The notes: a model not told the origin generated them from the sequence alone. A stretch of DNA of 64,000 nt from Parasediminibacterium sp051861445 (GCA_051861445.1 JBHYCS010000005.1:1-64000); one strand, 5' to 3'. Positions 45,472-55,035 are shown, numbered from the stretch's first letter. Numbers and translations are program-made.

Positions 45472-45546
45472 TGGGAGTTGACGGGGTCGAACCGCCGACC
45501 CTCTGCTTGTAAGGCAGATGCTCTAAACCAACTGAGCTAAACTCCC
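45472..45546 (-). tRNA. tRNA-Val (UAC)
   Basis: Full 75-nt cloverleaf on the minus strand. The acceptor GGGAGTT pairs with AACTCCC, and the D arm is GCTC/GAGC. The anticodon loop TTACAAG gives anticodon TAC, which reads valine codons. The T arm loop is TTCGACC-like and the discriminator is A. CCA is not encoded. It is flanked by its own promoter and terminator. Confidence 0.96.
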
Positions 45547-45600
45547 TTTTTTCACGCTAAGCTATTTGCTTTTTGTTACCCTTTGTTTGAATTGGGAGTG

Positions 45601-45631
45601 CAAAAATAGGGGAAGAATTATAATAGCCAAA
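45601..45631 (-). promoter_or_regulatory. Promoter of tRNA-Val
   Basis: On the minus strand a -33 TTTGG-like element (45628-45631), a 19-nt spacer and -7 TATTTTTG (45601-45608), 54 nt upstream of the tRNA 5' end. Confidence 0.75.
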
Positions 45632-45649
45632 TATTTTTTTATTTTTTTT

Positions 45650-46552
45650 TTAGAATCTAAAAGTAACTCCTTCAATACCTAACTCTGTGTGTTCAAATTC
45701 GCTAGTAGCTTCTTCTAAAAATTTATCTATAAACTCGTATTTACTACTAAAGTGCCCTATTATCAATCGTTCTGTTTCAGCCTTTTTGGCAATTGTAGCA
45801 GCTTGAGTTGTGGTTGAGTGAAATCTTAATGCTGCTAAGCTGTTAAACTCTTTTAAATACGTAGTTTCATGATATATTACTTTAGTTCCCTTAATTTTTT
45901 CAACTAATTCTTCATCGTAAATTGTATCGGCACAATATGCATAACTTTTTGCTACCGTATTCTCGTAAGTAACCCATTCGTTTTTTATTACTGTTCCGTT
46001 TTCAGCTATATAATCGTCGCCATTTTTTAATTGCTCAAAATAATGTGTAGGTATATTGTATTCTAAGGCAGCTTCTGCATTTAATTTTTTAGGTGATCTT
46101 TTTTCTCTAATTAAAAAACCCCAACATGGTATCCTGTGTTTGGTAGTAAAACAATCTACTGTAAATTTTTTTTCATCAACAATACGTTCCTCTTTTTCAA
46201 GTGCATGAAAATAAAGTTGAAAAGGTAATGTAGTATTGCTTGCTTCTAAGTGTAATTGTAATATTTTTTCTAAAGGTGCTGGAGCAAATAGGTGTAAATC
46301 TTGCTCTCTACCTAATAACCCAAAACTGGTAATTAAACCCATTAATCCAAAATAATGATCACCATGTAAATGAGAAATAAATATGTAGGTAATTTTGCTT
46401 CTTTTTATTTTGTATCTAGCAATTTGTAGCTGAGTTCCTTCTCCACAGTCTAATAGTAATAACTGATCTTGCATCGTCACCACTTGAGCAGTTGGATGTC
46501 TTTCATAAGCAGGAACTGCTGAGTTGTTACCTAAAATAGTTACACCAAACAT
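45650..46552 (-). CDS. rnz: Ribonuclease Z
   Basis: tRNA 3'-end processing endonuclease, 300 residues, fitting the short-form tRNase Z. The metallo-beta-lactamase motif SHLHGDHYFG gives H61, H63, D65 and H66. Later metal ligands are in IYHETTYL and IIGHFSSKY. The N-terminal LGNNSAVPAYERHPTAQ is family-typical. None of the tRNAs in this window encodes CCA, so an enzyme that cuts after the discriminator is needed. It lies downstream of the STAS gene in the same direction. Confidence 0.93.
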   Translation of the reverse strand: MFGVTILGNNSAVPAYERHPTAQVVTMQDQLLLLDCGEGTQLQIARYKIKRSKITYIFISHLHGDHYFGLMGLITSFGLLGREQDLHLFAPAPLEKILQLHLEASNTTLPFQLYFHALEKEERIVDEKKFTVDCFTTKHRIPCWGFLIREKRSPKKLNAEAALEYNIPTHYFEQLKNGDDYIAENGTVIKNEWVTYENTVAKSYAYCADTIYDEELVEKIKGTKVIYHETTYLKEFNSLAALRFHSTTTQAATIAKKAETERLIIGHFSSKYEFIDKFLEEATSEFEHTELGIEGVTFRF

Positions 46553-46720
46553 TCGTAAAGCAAGGTTTTTCTGAGTAAAAATTGAACGATAAACATACTA
46601 AATCTATTTAACAAAAAGCTTGTTCTGTAAAGATTATTGCTATGCTCTTAAAAATATAAATAGTTTTTGAAAATCTTATTCTTAGAATTTGGATTTATGT
46701 GGTTCTTTCAAATGTGAAAT

Positions 46721-47122
46721 TTATTCATTCGATTCAAATTCCATATCATCTGTATCTAACAATTCTCTTTCTATTTCTTCCATTTGAATAATATCCCAAG
46801 CCTCACTCTCTGTAGGAGTTTGATTTAAGAAATCAGACAACTCTAACTCTTCAAAAACTGCATCTACAGTAGGTTGTACACAGCAAATTACAAAACTGCT
46901 ATTTTGCTCGTAAAATTTTTGTTGTATAGTGGCTATTGCATCTGCAACATTGGCGTCAATGGCAGCAACCTCACTTAGGTTTAACACTACATTTTTGATT
47001 TCGGTGTCTAAAAATGAAAAACATTTTACCGACAATTCCTCAGCCATATTGTCAGAAATTGTAGTAGTTGTTGGACTAACTACGGTAAATTTTTCCTTGG
47101 TATCAATTTTGAAATCTATCAT
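46721..47122 (-). CDS. STAS domain protein without phosphorylatable serine
   Basis: 133-residue protein with a STAS-like core of anti-sigma-factor antagonists: VVLNLSEVAAIDANVADAI (about 45-63) occupies the place of the family's D-S-S-G helix start. The usual phosphorylated serine is replaced (D56-A57-N58-V59). The last 30 residues are very acidic (EERELLDTDDMEFE). No anti-sigma kinase or phosphatase is adjacent. A constitutively active antagonist, or a scaffold with another job, is plausible. It precedes the RNase Z gene and is divergent from clpC. Confidence 0.75.
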   Translation of the reverse strand: MIDFKIDTKEKFTVVSPTTTTISDNMAEELSVKCFSFLDTEIKNVVLNLSEVAAIDANVADAIATIQQKFYEQNSSFVICCVQPTVDAVFEELELSDFLNQTPTESEAWDIIQMEEIERELLDTDDMEFESNE

Positions 47123-47215
47123 GTTTTATAAGATTAACATTGTGTGTATAAAAGCAGCTTAACAATACTCAAAAATATTCGTTATAATTGTACAACACGA
47201 ACTTAAATTATTTAC

Positions 47216-49780
47216 ATGGATAATAATTTTTCAGCACAAGTAAAAGAAATCATTTCCTTTAGTAGGGAAGAAGCACTACGCTTGGGAAATGATTTTATAG
47301 GAACAGAACACCTATTGTTAGGGTTAATTAGAGACGGAGAAAATACTGCAATTAAAGTTTTGCAGCGTTTGAACGTTGATTTATACGAACTACGAAAGGA
47401 AATAGAATTAGCCGTAAAAGATAAAACTGGTAAAAATATTGCCAATATTAATAGCCTACCTTTAACCAAACAGGCAGAAAAAGTAATACGTGTAACTGTT
47501 TTAGAAGCAAAAGCTTTAAAAAGTCCATTGGTTGAAACCGAGCATTTAATGCTGAGTATTTTGAAAAACAAAGAAAACATTGCTACCCAAATTTTAAATC
47601 AGTTTGATGTGGATTATGATATGTTTAGAAACGAATTAGGAATGGTGGGTAGTTCAGCAGCACCACGTAACGAATTTCCTGATGATAATGATGATGATTT
47701 TGAAGAAGAAAAGAAAGGAAATAGTGGTGGATATCAACAGCCTAGAAGTGGAAGTACTGCATCTGGAAAACAAGCGGCCAATGTAAAAAGCAAAACCCCT
47801 GTTTTAGACAATTTTGGTAGAGATATTACTAAAATGGCAGAAGCAGGAACGTTAGACCCTATTGTTGGTCGTGAAAATGAAATAGAAAGAGTATCACAAA
47901 TTTTATCTCGTAGAAAAAAGAACAATCCAATTTTAATTGGTGAGCCTGGTGTTGGTAAAACTGCTATTGTTGAAGGATTAGCTTTACGTATTGTTCAACG
48001 AAAAGTAAGTAGGGTTTTATTTGATAAACGTGTTATTTCTTTAGACTTGGCTGCCTTGGTTGCTGGTACAAAATACAGAGGTCAGTTTGAAGAAAGAATG
48101 AAAGCCATTATGAATGAGCTTGAAAAAAATAGAGACGTTATTTTATTTATTGATGAAATTCATACCATTGTTGGTGCAGGTGGAGCAAGTGGTAGTTTGG
48201 ATGCTAGCAACATATTTAAACCAGCTTTAGCAAGAGGAGAGTTACAATGCATTGGTGCTTCTACATTAGATGAATATAGACAATACATTGAAAAAGATGG
48301 TGCTTTAGATCGTAGATTTCAAAAAGTATTAGTTGAACCACCAAGTGTAGATGAAACTATTCAAATTTTAACCAATATTAAAAGCAAATACGAAGATTTT
48401 CACAACGTTAATTACGATGCAGAAGCGATAGAAGCTTGTGTAAAATTGAGTGATAGATACATGACCGATCGTTTATTGCCAGATAAAGCAATTGATGTTT
48501 TGGATGAAGTTGGTGCAAGAGTACATTTGAAAAATATCAATGTGCCTGAAAATATTGTTGAGCTAGAAAAGCAAATTGAAGAAGTTAAAAACGAAAAAAA
48601 TAAAGTTGTTAAAAGTCAGCGTTTTGAAGAGGCTGCTAGCTTAAGGGATAAAGAAAAACGTTTAGGTGAAGAATTGGAAAAAGCAAAGACAACTTGGGAA
48701 GAAGATAGTAAAAACAAACGCTATCCTATATCTGAAGAAAATATTGCCGAAGTGGTAAGTATGATGACGGGCATTCCTGTGAAAAGAATGGTGCAAGCGG
48801 AAACGGAAAAGCTACGTAGAATGGGTGATGATATGAAGGAAATGGTAATAGGGCAAGAAGATGCTATTGCTAAAGTTACCAAAGCAATTCAACGAAATAG
48901 AGTAGGGTTGAAAGATCCTAAAAAACCAATTGGTAGTTTTATTTTTCTTGGCCCAACGGGTGTAGGAAAAACAGAGCTAGCAAGAAGTTTGGCCAAATAC
49001 ATGTTTGATAGTGAGGAGGCTTTGATTAGAATTGACATGAGTGAATACATGGAGAAGTTCACTGTTAGTAGATTAATTGGTGCACCTCCAGGATATGTTG
49101 GTTATGAAGAAGGTGGACAACTTACAGAAAAAGTTCGTCGTAAGCCATATAGCGTTATTCTTTTAGATGAAATAGAAAAAGCCCATCCAGATATTTATAA
49201 TATTTTGTTACAAGTTTTAGATGATGGACAATTGACCGACGGCTTAGGAAGAAAAATTGATTTTAAGAATAGCTTAATCATTATGACTTCTAACATTGGT
49301 GTAAGACAATTAAAAGAATTTGGTGATGGTGTTGGTTTTGCAACCGCTTCAAGAATGCAAAATCAAGAAGAAAATAATAAAGCAGTTATTGAAAAGGCTT
49401 TGAAGAAAACATTTTCTCCCGAGTTTTTGAATAGAATTGATGATGTAATCATCTTTAATTCATTAACCAAAGAAAATATTTTCTCTATTATTGATATTGT
49501 AATGAAAGGTGTATACAAACGCTTGAATAGTCTAGGTTTTACACTTGAAATTTCTACAGAAGCCAAAGATTTTATTGCAGATAAAGGCTACGATTCTCAA
49601 TATGGAGCAAGACCTTTGCACAGAGCAATTCAAAAATATTTGGAAGATCCACTAGCTGAGGAAATTTTGAATATGAATGTAAAAGATGGAGATTTATTAT
49701 TGGCTCAATTAGATAAAGAAAACGGTAAAATTTATTTTGAGTTGAAGAAAAAAGAAACTGCTGAAAACGCTAGTTTATAA
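47216..49780 (+). CDS. clpC: ATP-dependent Clp protease ATP-binding subunit ClpC
   Basis: Class I AAA+ unfoldase that feeds ClpP, 854 residues. An N-domain with two repeats (ALRLGNDFIGTEHLLLGLI and VETEHLMLSIL) is followed by D1 with GEPGVGKT (about 242-249), a UVR-like coiled region with RFEEAASLRDKE (about 475), and D2 with GPTGVGKTEL (about 579). GYDSQYGARPL and a basic C-terminal part finish it. The UVR segment distinguishes ClpC from ClpA/ClpB. A large Gly/Ser/Asp-rich insertion (about 150-190) separates N and D1. A terminator like that after dnaK follows. Confidence 0.96.
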   Translation: MDNNFSAQVKEIISFSREEALRLGNDFIGTEHLLLGLIRDGENTAIKVLQRLNVDLYELRKEIELAVKDKTGKNIANINSLPLTKQAEKVIRVTVLEAKALKSPLVETEHLMLSILKNKENIATQILNQFDVDYDMFRNELGMVGSSAAPRNEFPDDNDDDFEEEKKGNSGGYQQPRSGSTASGKQAANVKSKTPVLDNFGRDITKMAEAGTLDPIVGRENEIERVSQILSRRKKNNPILIGEPGVGKTAIVEGLALRIVQRKVSRVLFDKRVISLDLAALVAGTKYRGQFEERMKAIMNELEKNRDVILFIDEIHTIVGAGGASGSLDASNIFKPALARGELQCIGASTLDEYRQYIEKDGALDRRFQKVLVEPPSVDETIQILTNIKSKYEDFHNVNYDAEAIEACVKLSDRYMTDRLLPDKAIDVLDEVGARVHLKNINVPENIVELEKQIEEVKNEKNKVVKSQRFEEAASLRDKEKRLGEELEKAKTTWEEDSKNKRYPISEENIAEVVSMMTGIPVKRMVQAETEKLRRMGDDMKEMVIGQEDAIAKVTKAIQRNRVGLKDPKKPIGSFIFLGPTGVGKTELARSLAKYMFDSEEALIRIDMSEYMEKFTVSRLIGAPPGYVGYEEGGQLTEKVRRKPYSVILLDEIEKAHPDIYNILLQVLDDGQLTDGLGRKIDFKNSLIIMTSNIGVRQLKEFGDGVGFATASRMQNQEENNKAVIEKALKKTFSPEFLNRIDDVIIFNSLTKENIFSIIDIVMKGVYKRLNSLGFTLEISTEAKDFIADKGYDSQYGARPLHRAIQKYLEDPLAEEILNMNVKDGDLLLAQLDKENGKIYFELKKKETAENASL

Positions 49781-49797
49781 ATAAAAATAACAAGAAT

Positions 49798-49839
49798 AAA
49801 AAAAGTCTGTCTTGATTTAACGAGACAGACTTTTTTATT
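49798..49839. terminator. Bidirectional intrinsic terminator between clpC and mrp
   Basis: A stem of about 15 bp with one G-U pair (49799-49814 with 49821-49836) and 6-nt loop, A-rich and T-rich arms. It shares the loop-proximal TTAAC and GAGACAG with the dnaK terminator. Confidence 0.92.
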
Positions 49840-49869
49840 TGATAAATACTTTAATATAATTTTAAAAAA

Positions 49870-50967
49870 TTAGTTTGTAACTTCTATCAATTGTGTTTTA
49901 GGAATATTTGCATTTCTCATTGCAATATTTCGTACTGCTGTTGCTGTTACTTTTATAAAGGCATCTTTTGCTAATTGATGTGTATTTACCATTGCAGGAA
50001 CACCTTCATCACCACCTTCTCTAATCGATTGTACCAAAGGCACTTCTCCTAAAAATGGTAAATCATATTCTGTTGCTAATTTTTTTCCACCTTCTTTTCC
50101 AAACAAATAATATTTGTTGTTTGGTAATTCGTCGGGCGTAAAATATGCCATGTTTTCTACTAATCCAATAATCGGTACATTTATTTGTGCCTGTCCAAAC
50201 ATTGCAATGGCTTTTTTAGCATCTGCAAGTGCTACATTTTGAGGTGTTGTTACAATTACAACGCCTGTTACAGGTACTGTTTGCATCAAGGTTAAATGAA
50301 TATCTCCTGTTCCTGGAGGCATATCAATAATTAAATAATCAAGTTCACCCCATTCTACATCGGTAACAAATTGTTTAATAGCACTGCTAGCCATTGGTCC
50401 ACGCCAAACCACCGCATTTTTTTCATCTACTAATAAACCAATACTCATCAATTGAATTCCGAATTTATTTAGAGGTACAATCATGCCTTTTCCATTCACT
50501 TCTTTCATCATTGGTCGTTCACCTCTTACACCAAACATAATCGGAACACTAGGACCATAAATATCAGCATCCATTAAACCCACTTTTGCACCACCTTCAG
50601 CTAGTGCTAATGCAATATTGGCAGAAACAGTACTTTTGCCTACACCACCTTTTCCACTTACCACAGCAATTATATTTTTTACTCCACCTAATACTTGTTG
50701 TGTATCTTTTCTGTTGGTGCTGGTATTTGAAGTAAAGTTTACTTTTACAATAGCTTCTTTATTTACCAATAATTTAATAGCATTTTCACTTGCTTTGCTC
50801 ATCATGTCTTTCATTGGGCAAGCAGGTGTAGTTAAAACAATGGTAAAAGAAACAGCATTACCATCAATAGCAATGTCTTTTATCATGTTTAAGGTAACTA
50901 AATCTTTTCCTAAATCGGGTTCTTGAACATTACTCAGGGCTTTTAATACGTCTGCTTCTGTCATCAC
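49870..50967 (-). CDS. Mrp/NBP35 family iron-sulfur cluster carrier ATPase
   Basis: P-loop ATPase (ApbC/Mrp) thought to deliver Fe-S clusters. The 365-residue protein begins with a DUF59 domain (SNVQEPDLGKDLVTLNMI, TTPACPMKDMM) and continues with the deviant Walker A GKGGVGKST (105-113) and the conserved DADIYGPSVP, IDMPPGTGD and CPVHPM-region equivalents; the usual CxxC near the C-terminus is not evident by eye. The start may be 50967 or 50964 (two Met in series). A -7 element (50999-51006) lies upstream. Confidence 0.9.
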   Translation of the reverse strand: MMTEADVLKALSNVQEPDLGKDLVTLNMIKDIAIDGNAVSFTIVLTTPACPMKDMMSKASENAIKLLVNKEAIVKVNFTSNTSTNRKDTQQVLGGVKNIIAVVSGKGGVGKSTVSANIALALAEGGAKVGLMDADIYGPSVPIMFGVRGERPMMKEVNGKGMIVPLNKFGIQLMSIGLLVDEKNAVVWRGPMASSAIKQFVTDVEWGELDYLIIDMPPGTGDIHLTLMQTVPVTGVVIVTTPQNVALADAKKAIAMFGQAQINVPIIGLVENMAYFTPDELPNNKYYLFGKEGGKKLATEYDLPFLGEVPLVQSIREGGDEGVPAMVNTHQLAKDAFIKVTATAVRNIAMRNANIPKTQLIEVTN

Positions 50968-51109
50968 GAAAGTTTTTGTTAAAAAAAAGAATTCGTGGCA
51001 AAATTAGTTACTAGCCACCGTACTTTGTTGCGAAATACAAAAGCACTTAACAATTTTTCTTTTACAGCGTTACTATTGTATAAAATAAAGATTTATTACT
51101 TTTATAATA

Positions 51110-51751
51110 ATGAACAAAAAACTACTCATTTTACTAATTGTTGCCATTGGTTGCTGCAAATTACAAGCACAACAAAAACCGGTATCTAAAGACTCTGTTA
51201 TTCAACTTTTTGGAATTGTGATGACAGCAGATAGTTTAAGAGGTGTACCATCTGCAAGTGTAATTGTTGTAGGAAAAGGAAGAGGAACCATCACCAACAA
51301 TGACGGTGTTTTTTCTATAGCTGTTTTGAAGGGAGATAAAATTACTTTTTCATCTGTAGGCTTTAAAGACAAAGACATTCAAATTCCATACGATTTAACC
51401 GATAACCAATACAGTGTTATACAATTAATGGTAACTGATACGGCTTATTTGCCAGCAACCATTTTACGTCCAAGACCAACAAGAGAGCAATTTGAGAGAG
51501 ATTTTGTGAATACAAGAGTACCTGACGACGCCTATGAAATTGCTAGAAGAAATACAGATGAAGCAGCAAGAAGAATATTATTATCTACTTTACCAGCAGA
51601 CGGAAGAGAAGCTGTAAATTTTCAATTAAAACAACAAGCAAGTAAGTATTATTATGCTGGTCAATTACCGCCAATCAATATTTTAAATCCGTTTGCTTGG
51701 GCCGATTTTGTAAAGTCGTGGAAAAGGGGAGATTTTAAAAGAAAAAAATAG
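51110..51751 (+). CDS. Carboxypeptidase-regulatory-like (CarboxypepD_reg) exported protein
   Basis: 213-residue protein with a signal peptide (about 1-20, ending LQAQQ). A CarboxypepD_reg-like/CNA-B type beta-sandwich follows: IQLFGIVMTADSLRGVPSASVIVVGKGRGTITNNDGVFSIAV (in parts) and KITFSSVGFKDKDIQIP. The C-terminal half is Arg-rich and not in a family I recognise. The domain is usual at the N-terminus of TonB receptors, but no receptor follows, so this is a stand-alone form. It is 55 bp before the 3-hydroxyacyl-CoA dehydrogenase. Confidence 0.8.
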   Translation: MNKKLLILLIVAIGCCKLQAQQKPVSKDSVIQLFGIVMTADSLRGVPSASVIVVGKGRGTITNNDGVFSIAVLKGDKITFSSVGFKDKDIQIPYDLTDNQYSVIQLMVTDTAYLPATILRPRPTREQFERDFVNTRVPDDAYEIARRNTDEAARRILLSTLPADGREAVNFQLKQQASKYYYAGQLPPINILNPFAWADFVKSWKRGDFKRKK

Positions 51752-51806
51752 CTTACTTTTTATAGTAGCAACCATATATTTACGTTCTACATTACACTTT
51801 TGCCGT

Positions 51807-52694
51807 ATGAAAAACATTGCTGTTATTGGTGCAGGAACCATGGGAAATGGAATTGCACATGTGTTTGCACAAAATGGATTTACTGTTACATTAATTGATG
51901 TACAGCCTCAACAACTACAAAAAGCGTTGCTTACCATTGAAAACAATTTAGATAGGCAGCTTAAAAAAGAACTCATTTCTCTAGAAATAAAACAAGCTAC
52001 ACTTGCAAATATTACTACCAATACTATACTTAGTGAAGGTGTAAAAGATGCAGATTTGGTTGTAGAAGCAGCTACAGAAAATGAAGTAATAAAGCTAGAT
52101 ATTTTTAAACAGATAGATGCAGTGGCTCCACCACATTGTATTTTAGCATCAAATACATCTTCTATTTCTATCACAAAAATTGCATCTGTTACTTCAAGAC
52201 CAGAAAAGGTGATAGGAATGCATTTTATGAATCCTGTACCTGTAATGAAATTGGTAGAAATTATTAATGGCTATTCTACTGAACAAACAGTTACTGCTAC
52301 TATTGAACAGCTTAGTAAGCAACTACAAAAAGTTCCATGTATTGTAAACGATTATCCAGGATTTATTGCCAATAAAATTTTAATGCCTATGATTAATGAG
52401 GCAATTTATAGTTTGTATGAAGGAATTGCCGATGTAGAAGCCATTGATACCATTATGAAATTAGGAATGGCACATCCAATGGGGCCATTACAATTAGCCG
52501 ATTTCATTGGTTTAGATGTTTGTTTAAGCATTCTTCAAGTTTTACACACCGGTTTTGGCAATCCTAAATATGCTCCTTGTCCTTTATTGGTAAATATGGT
52601 AATGGCTCAAAAACTAGGTGTAAAATCGGGTGAAGGATTTTACAAATATGGAGCGGATAAAAAAATTGTACAAGTAAGCAGTAGGTTCTTGTAA
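51807..52694 (+). CDS. 3-hydroxybutyryl-CoA dehydrogenase
   Basis: NAD-dependent 3-hydroxyacyl-CoA dehydrogenase, 295 residues, which oxidises (S)-3-hydroxybutyryl-CoA or runs in reverse. Rossmann motif AVIGAGTMGNGIA (5-17) is clear. The family catalytic region is MHFMNPVPVMKLVEI (catalytic His), with SNTSSISIT before it and the C-terminal MAHPMGPLQLADFIGLD. The single-domain length fits HbdA rather than the bifunctional FadB. No thiolase or crotonase is adjacent. Confidence 0.92.
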   Translation: MKNIAVIGAGTMGNGIAHVFAQNGFTVTLIDVQPQQLQKALLTIENNLDRQLKKELISLEIKQATLANITTNTILSEGVKDADLVVEAATENEVIKLDIFKQIDAVAPPHCILASNTSSISITKIASVTSRPEKVIGMHFMNPVPVMKLVEIINGYSTEQTVTATIEQLSKQLQKVPCIVNDYPGFIANKILMPMINEAIYSLYEGIADVEAIDTIMKLGMAHPMGPLQLADFIGLDVCLSILQVLHTGFGNPKYAPCPLLVNMVMAQKLGVKSGEGFYKYGADKKIVQVSSRFL

Positions 52695-52735
52695 GCAATT
52701 ATTATCTTATTGCTTTATTTGCTTATTTTGGTACT

Positions 52736-53494
52736 ATGTTTTTTATATTATCAAAATTATTACAGTTTTTATTGGTACCACTTAACTGGATATTTATTCT
52801 ATTGATTGTTCGTTTTTTTGTACATTCTATTCGACTAAAAAAAAGACTTTTAATTGTTGCTAGCATTCTTTTTCTTTTTTTCTCCAATGCATTTATTTAT
52901 CAAAAAATAATGCTTTTGTGGCAACAAAATGTTTCAGAATTGCAACCCAATAAACATTACAAAATTGCTGTAGTTTTAGGAGGTTTTTCTGCTTTTGATA
53001 AGAATGATAAAGGCTATTTTAATACTAGTGGCGACAGATTTATCCAAACGCTAAAATTGTACAAACAAGGTATTATCGATAAAATAATCATTAGTGGTGG
53101 TGCAGGCTCAATTCAGCAAAAAGAACCACCTGAGGCAGATTTTGTTCGTAAAGAATTCTTGGCAAATGGTGTTCCTGATAGTGTATTATTGGTAGAGAAT
53201 GCTTCTAGAAATACCTATGAGAATGCTCTTTTCTCCAAAAAAATAATTGATTCATTACATATCAAATCACCTATAGTCGTAATTACTTCTGCATTTCATT
53301 CAAGAAGAACAAAAGCTGTATTTTCAAAATTAGGGATACAAACGGTTATTCATCCCAGTGCATTTAGTGTAATCGATTATCAATTCGATGTAGAAGATTT
53401 TATTTTTCCATCTGCATATATTTTGTCTGAGTGGCCAAGATTAATCAAAGAAATAGTAGGTTTAGTAACATACAAAATTTCAGGAAAAGCATAG
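52736..53494 (+). CDS. YdcF/ElyC family (DUF218) membrane protein
   Basis: 252-residue protein with two N-terminal membrane helices (about 10-30 and 38-55) and a large extracytoplasmic or cytoplasmic DUF218 domain: IAVVLGGFSAFD, KLYKQGIIDKIIISGGAG, ENASRNTYENALFSK and VVITSAFHSRRTKAVFSKLG. ElyC in E. coli affects peptidoglycan and lipid carrier metabolism, and SanA affects barrier function; the exact role is open. It is 41 bp after the dehydrogenase gene. Confidence 0.88.
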   Translation: MFFILSKLLQFLLVPLNWIFILLIVRFFVHSIRLKKRLLIVASILFLFFSNAFIYQKIMLLWQQNVSELQPNKHYKIAVVLGGFSAFDKNDKGYFNTSGDRFIQTLKLYKQGIIDKIIISGGAGSIQQKEPPEADFVRKEFLANGVPDSVLLVENASRNTYENALFSKKIIDSLHIKSPIVVITSAFHSRRTKAVFSKLGIQTVIHPSAFSVIDYQFDVEDFIFPSAYILSEWPRLIKEIVGLVTYKISGKA

Positions 53495-53607
53495 CAAATA
53501 AAACTAGAATAGCATTGGTTTGTTATTATTAAATGTGAAAAGAAACATTCATCATTCGTGTTTATAGCTTCTGAATTTCTTTAACTTCGTTACCTAACAA
53601 TTGTGCT

Positions 53608-54936
53608 ATGCAAATACTTCAACAGGTTGCTTTTATTGCCATTTCTGCCGTTGCTATTTATTTTTTTTGGAAGAAAGCAATGGAAATTAAACGAAATATT
53701 TTTTTGGGAAAAGATGAAGATTTTTCAGACAATCAAAAACTCCGTTGGAACAATGTTTTTTTATTGGCTTTGGGGCAAAAAAAAATGTTTAAAAATCCGT
53801 TAGTAGCGGTTATGCACTTAATAATTTATGCAGGTTTTATAATCATCAATATTGAAGTATTAGAAATTATTTTAGATGGTGTTTTAGGAACGCATCGCTT
53901 GTTTGCACCGTACTTAGGTAATCTATACAATTGGTTGATTAACGTTTTTGAAATATTGGCTTTAGGGGTTTTGTTGGTTTGTGTTGTGTTTTTAACCAGA
54001 AGAAATATTCTTAAAATAAAGCGTTTTATTAGCAAAGATTTAAAAGGTTGGCCTGCTTCAGATGCTAATTATATTTTAATTACAGAAATTGTTTTAATGG
54101 CTTTGTTTTTAACTATGAATGCCACAGATACTTTGTTACAAGGTAGAAACGAACCTCATTATGCCGAACATAGTACAGGCAATTTTGTAGTGTCTAGTTT
54201 TTTACACCCGTTGTTTATTTCATTGTCAAATGAATCTTTAGTTTTTATAGAGAGGGGTTGTTGGTGGTTGCATATTGTTGGCATTTTAGCATTTTTAAAT
54301 TATTTGCCTTATTCTAAACATTTACACATTGCATTGGCTTTCCCAAATGCCTATTTTGCAAGATTAGAAATGATGGGCAAAATGAAAAATATGCCAACCG
54401 TACAAAACGAGGTTTTGTATGCAATGCAACCTGAACTAGCACCAACTGATGCTGCACCACCTGCTCGTTTTGGAGCAAAAGATGTATTTGATTTAAGTTG
54501 GAAAAATTTGTTAGATGCTTATAGTTGCACCGAATGTGGACGATGCTCTACAGAATGCCCTGCTAACCAAACGGGTAAACTGTTAAGTCCAAGATCGATT
54601 ATGATGAAAACAAGGGATCGATTAGAAGAAGTAGGGAAAAATATTAGTCAAAATAAACAATTTGTAGACGATGGAAAATCGTTGTTACACGATTATATTT
54701 CTGTTGAGGAATTGAGGGCTTGCACAACTTGCAATGCATGTGTAGAAGCTTGCCCTGTAAGTATTGCTCCTTTAGATATTATTGTAGAATTAAGAAGAAG
54801 TTTGATTATGGAAGAAAGTAATGCACCTCAAGAGTGGAATGGAACATTTAGCAATATTGAAAACAATTTTGCACCTTGGAAATTTAGTCCCGATGAAAGA
54901 GATAAATGGGCAGAAGAAATGGCATCTACTTCTTAA
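53608..54936 (+). CDS. Membrane-bound (Fe-S) protein of the HdrC/GlpC type
   Basis: 442-residue redox protein with about five N-terminal membrane helices (first at 7-20, then near 67-85, 105-130, 155-170 and 225-240) and a cytosolic ferredoxin-like part. Two 4Fe-4S motifs are visible, CTECGRCSTECP (from residue 307) and CTTCNACVEACP (from residue 372). The family resembles the heterodisulfide reductase membrane subunit that hands electrons to a CCG-domain partner. No such partner lies next to it; the gene ends at a terminator. Substrate and donor are unknown. Confidence 0.85.
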   Translation: MQILQQVAFIAISAVAIYFFWKKAMEIKRNIFLGKDEDFSDNQKLRWNNVFLLALGQKKMFKNPLVAVMHLIIYAGFIIINIEVLEIILDGVLGTHRLFAPYLGNLYNWLINVFEILALGVLLVCVVFLTRRNILKIKRFISKDLKGWPASDANYILITEIVLMALFLTMNATDTLLQGRNEPHYAEHSTGNFVVSSFLHPLFISLSNESLVFIERGCWWLHIVGILAFLNYLPYSKHLHIALAFPNAYFARLEMMGKMKNMPTVQNEVLYAMQPELAPTDAAPPARFGAKDVFDLSWKNLLDAYSCTECGRCSTECPANQTGKLLSPRSIMMKTRDRLEEVGKNISQNKQFVDDGKSLLHDYISVEELRACTTCNACVEACPVSIAPLDIIVELRRSLIMEESNAPQEWNGTFSNIENNFAPWKFSPDERDKWAEEMASTS

Positions 54937-54986
54937 TTTCTCTCTTTAGTTATTTGTAGAAAAAACAAATTACCAAACACAATTTA

Positions 54987-55035
54987 TTTCCTTTAAAAAT
55001 GTTGAATACAGCATTTTTAAAGGAAATTTTATTTT
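54987..55035. terminator. Bidirectional intrinsic terminator between the Fe-S gene and truB
   Basis: A perfect 15-bp stem (54987-55001 with 55012-55026) with a 10-nt loop and a T-rich tail on the plus strand. It lies between convergent genes. Confidence 0.9.

Noticed and set aside
47212..47580. 122-residue open frame opposite the clpC start
   Set aside because: It is antisense to the well-conserved ClpC N-domain and shows no protein family signature.
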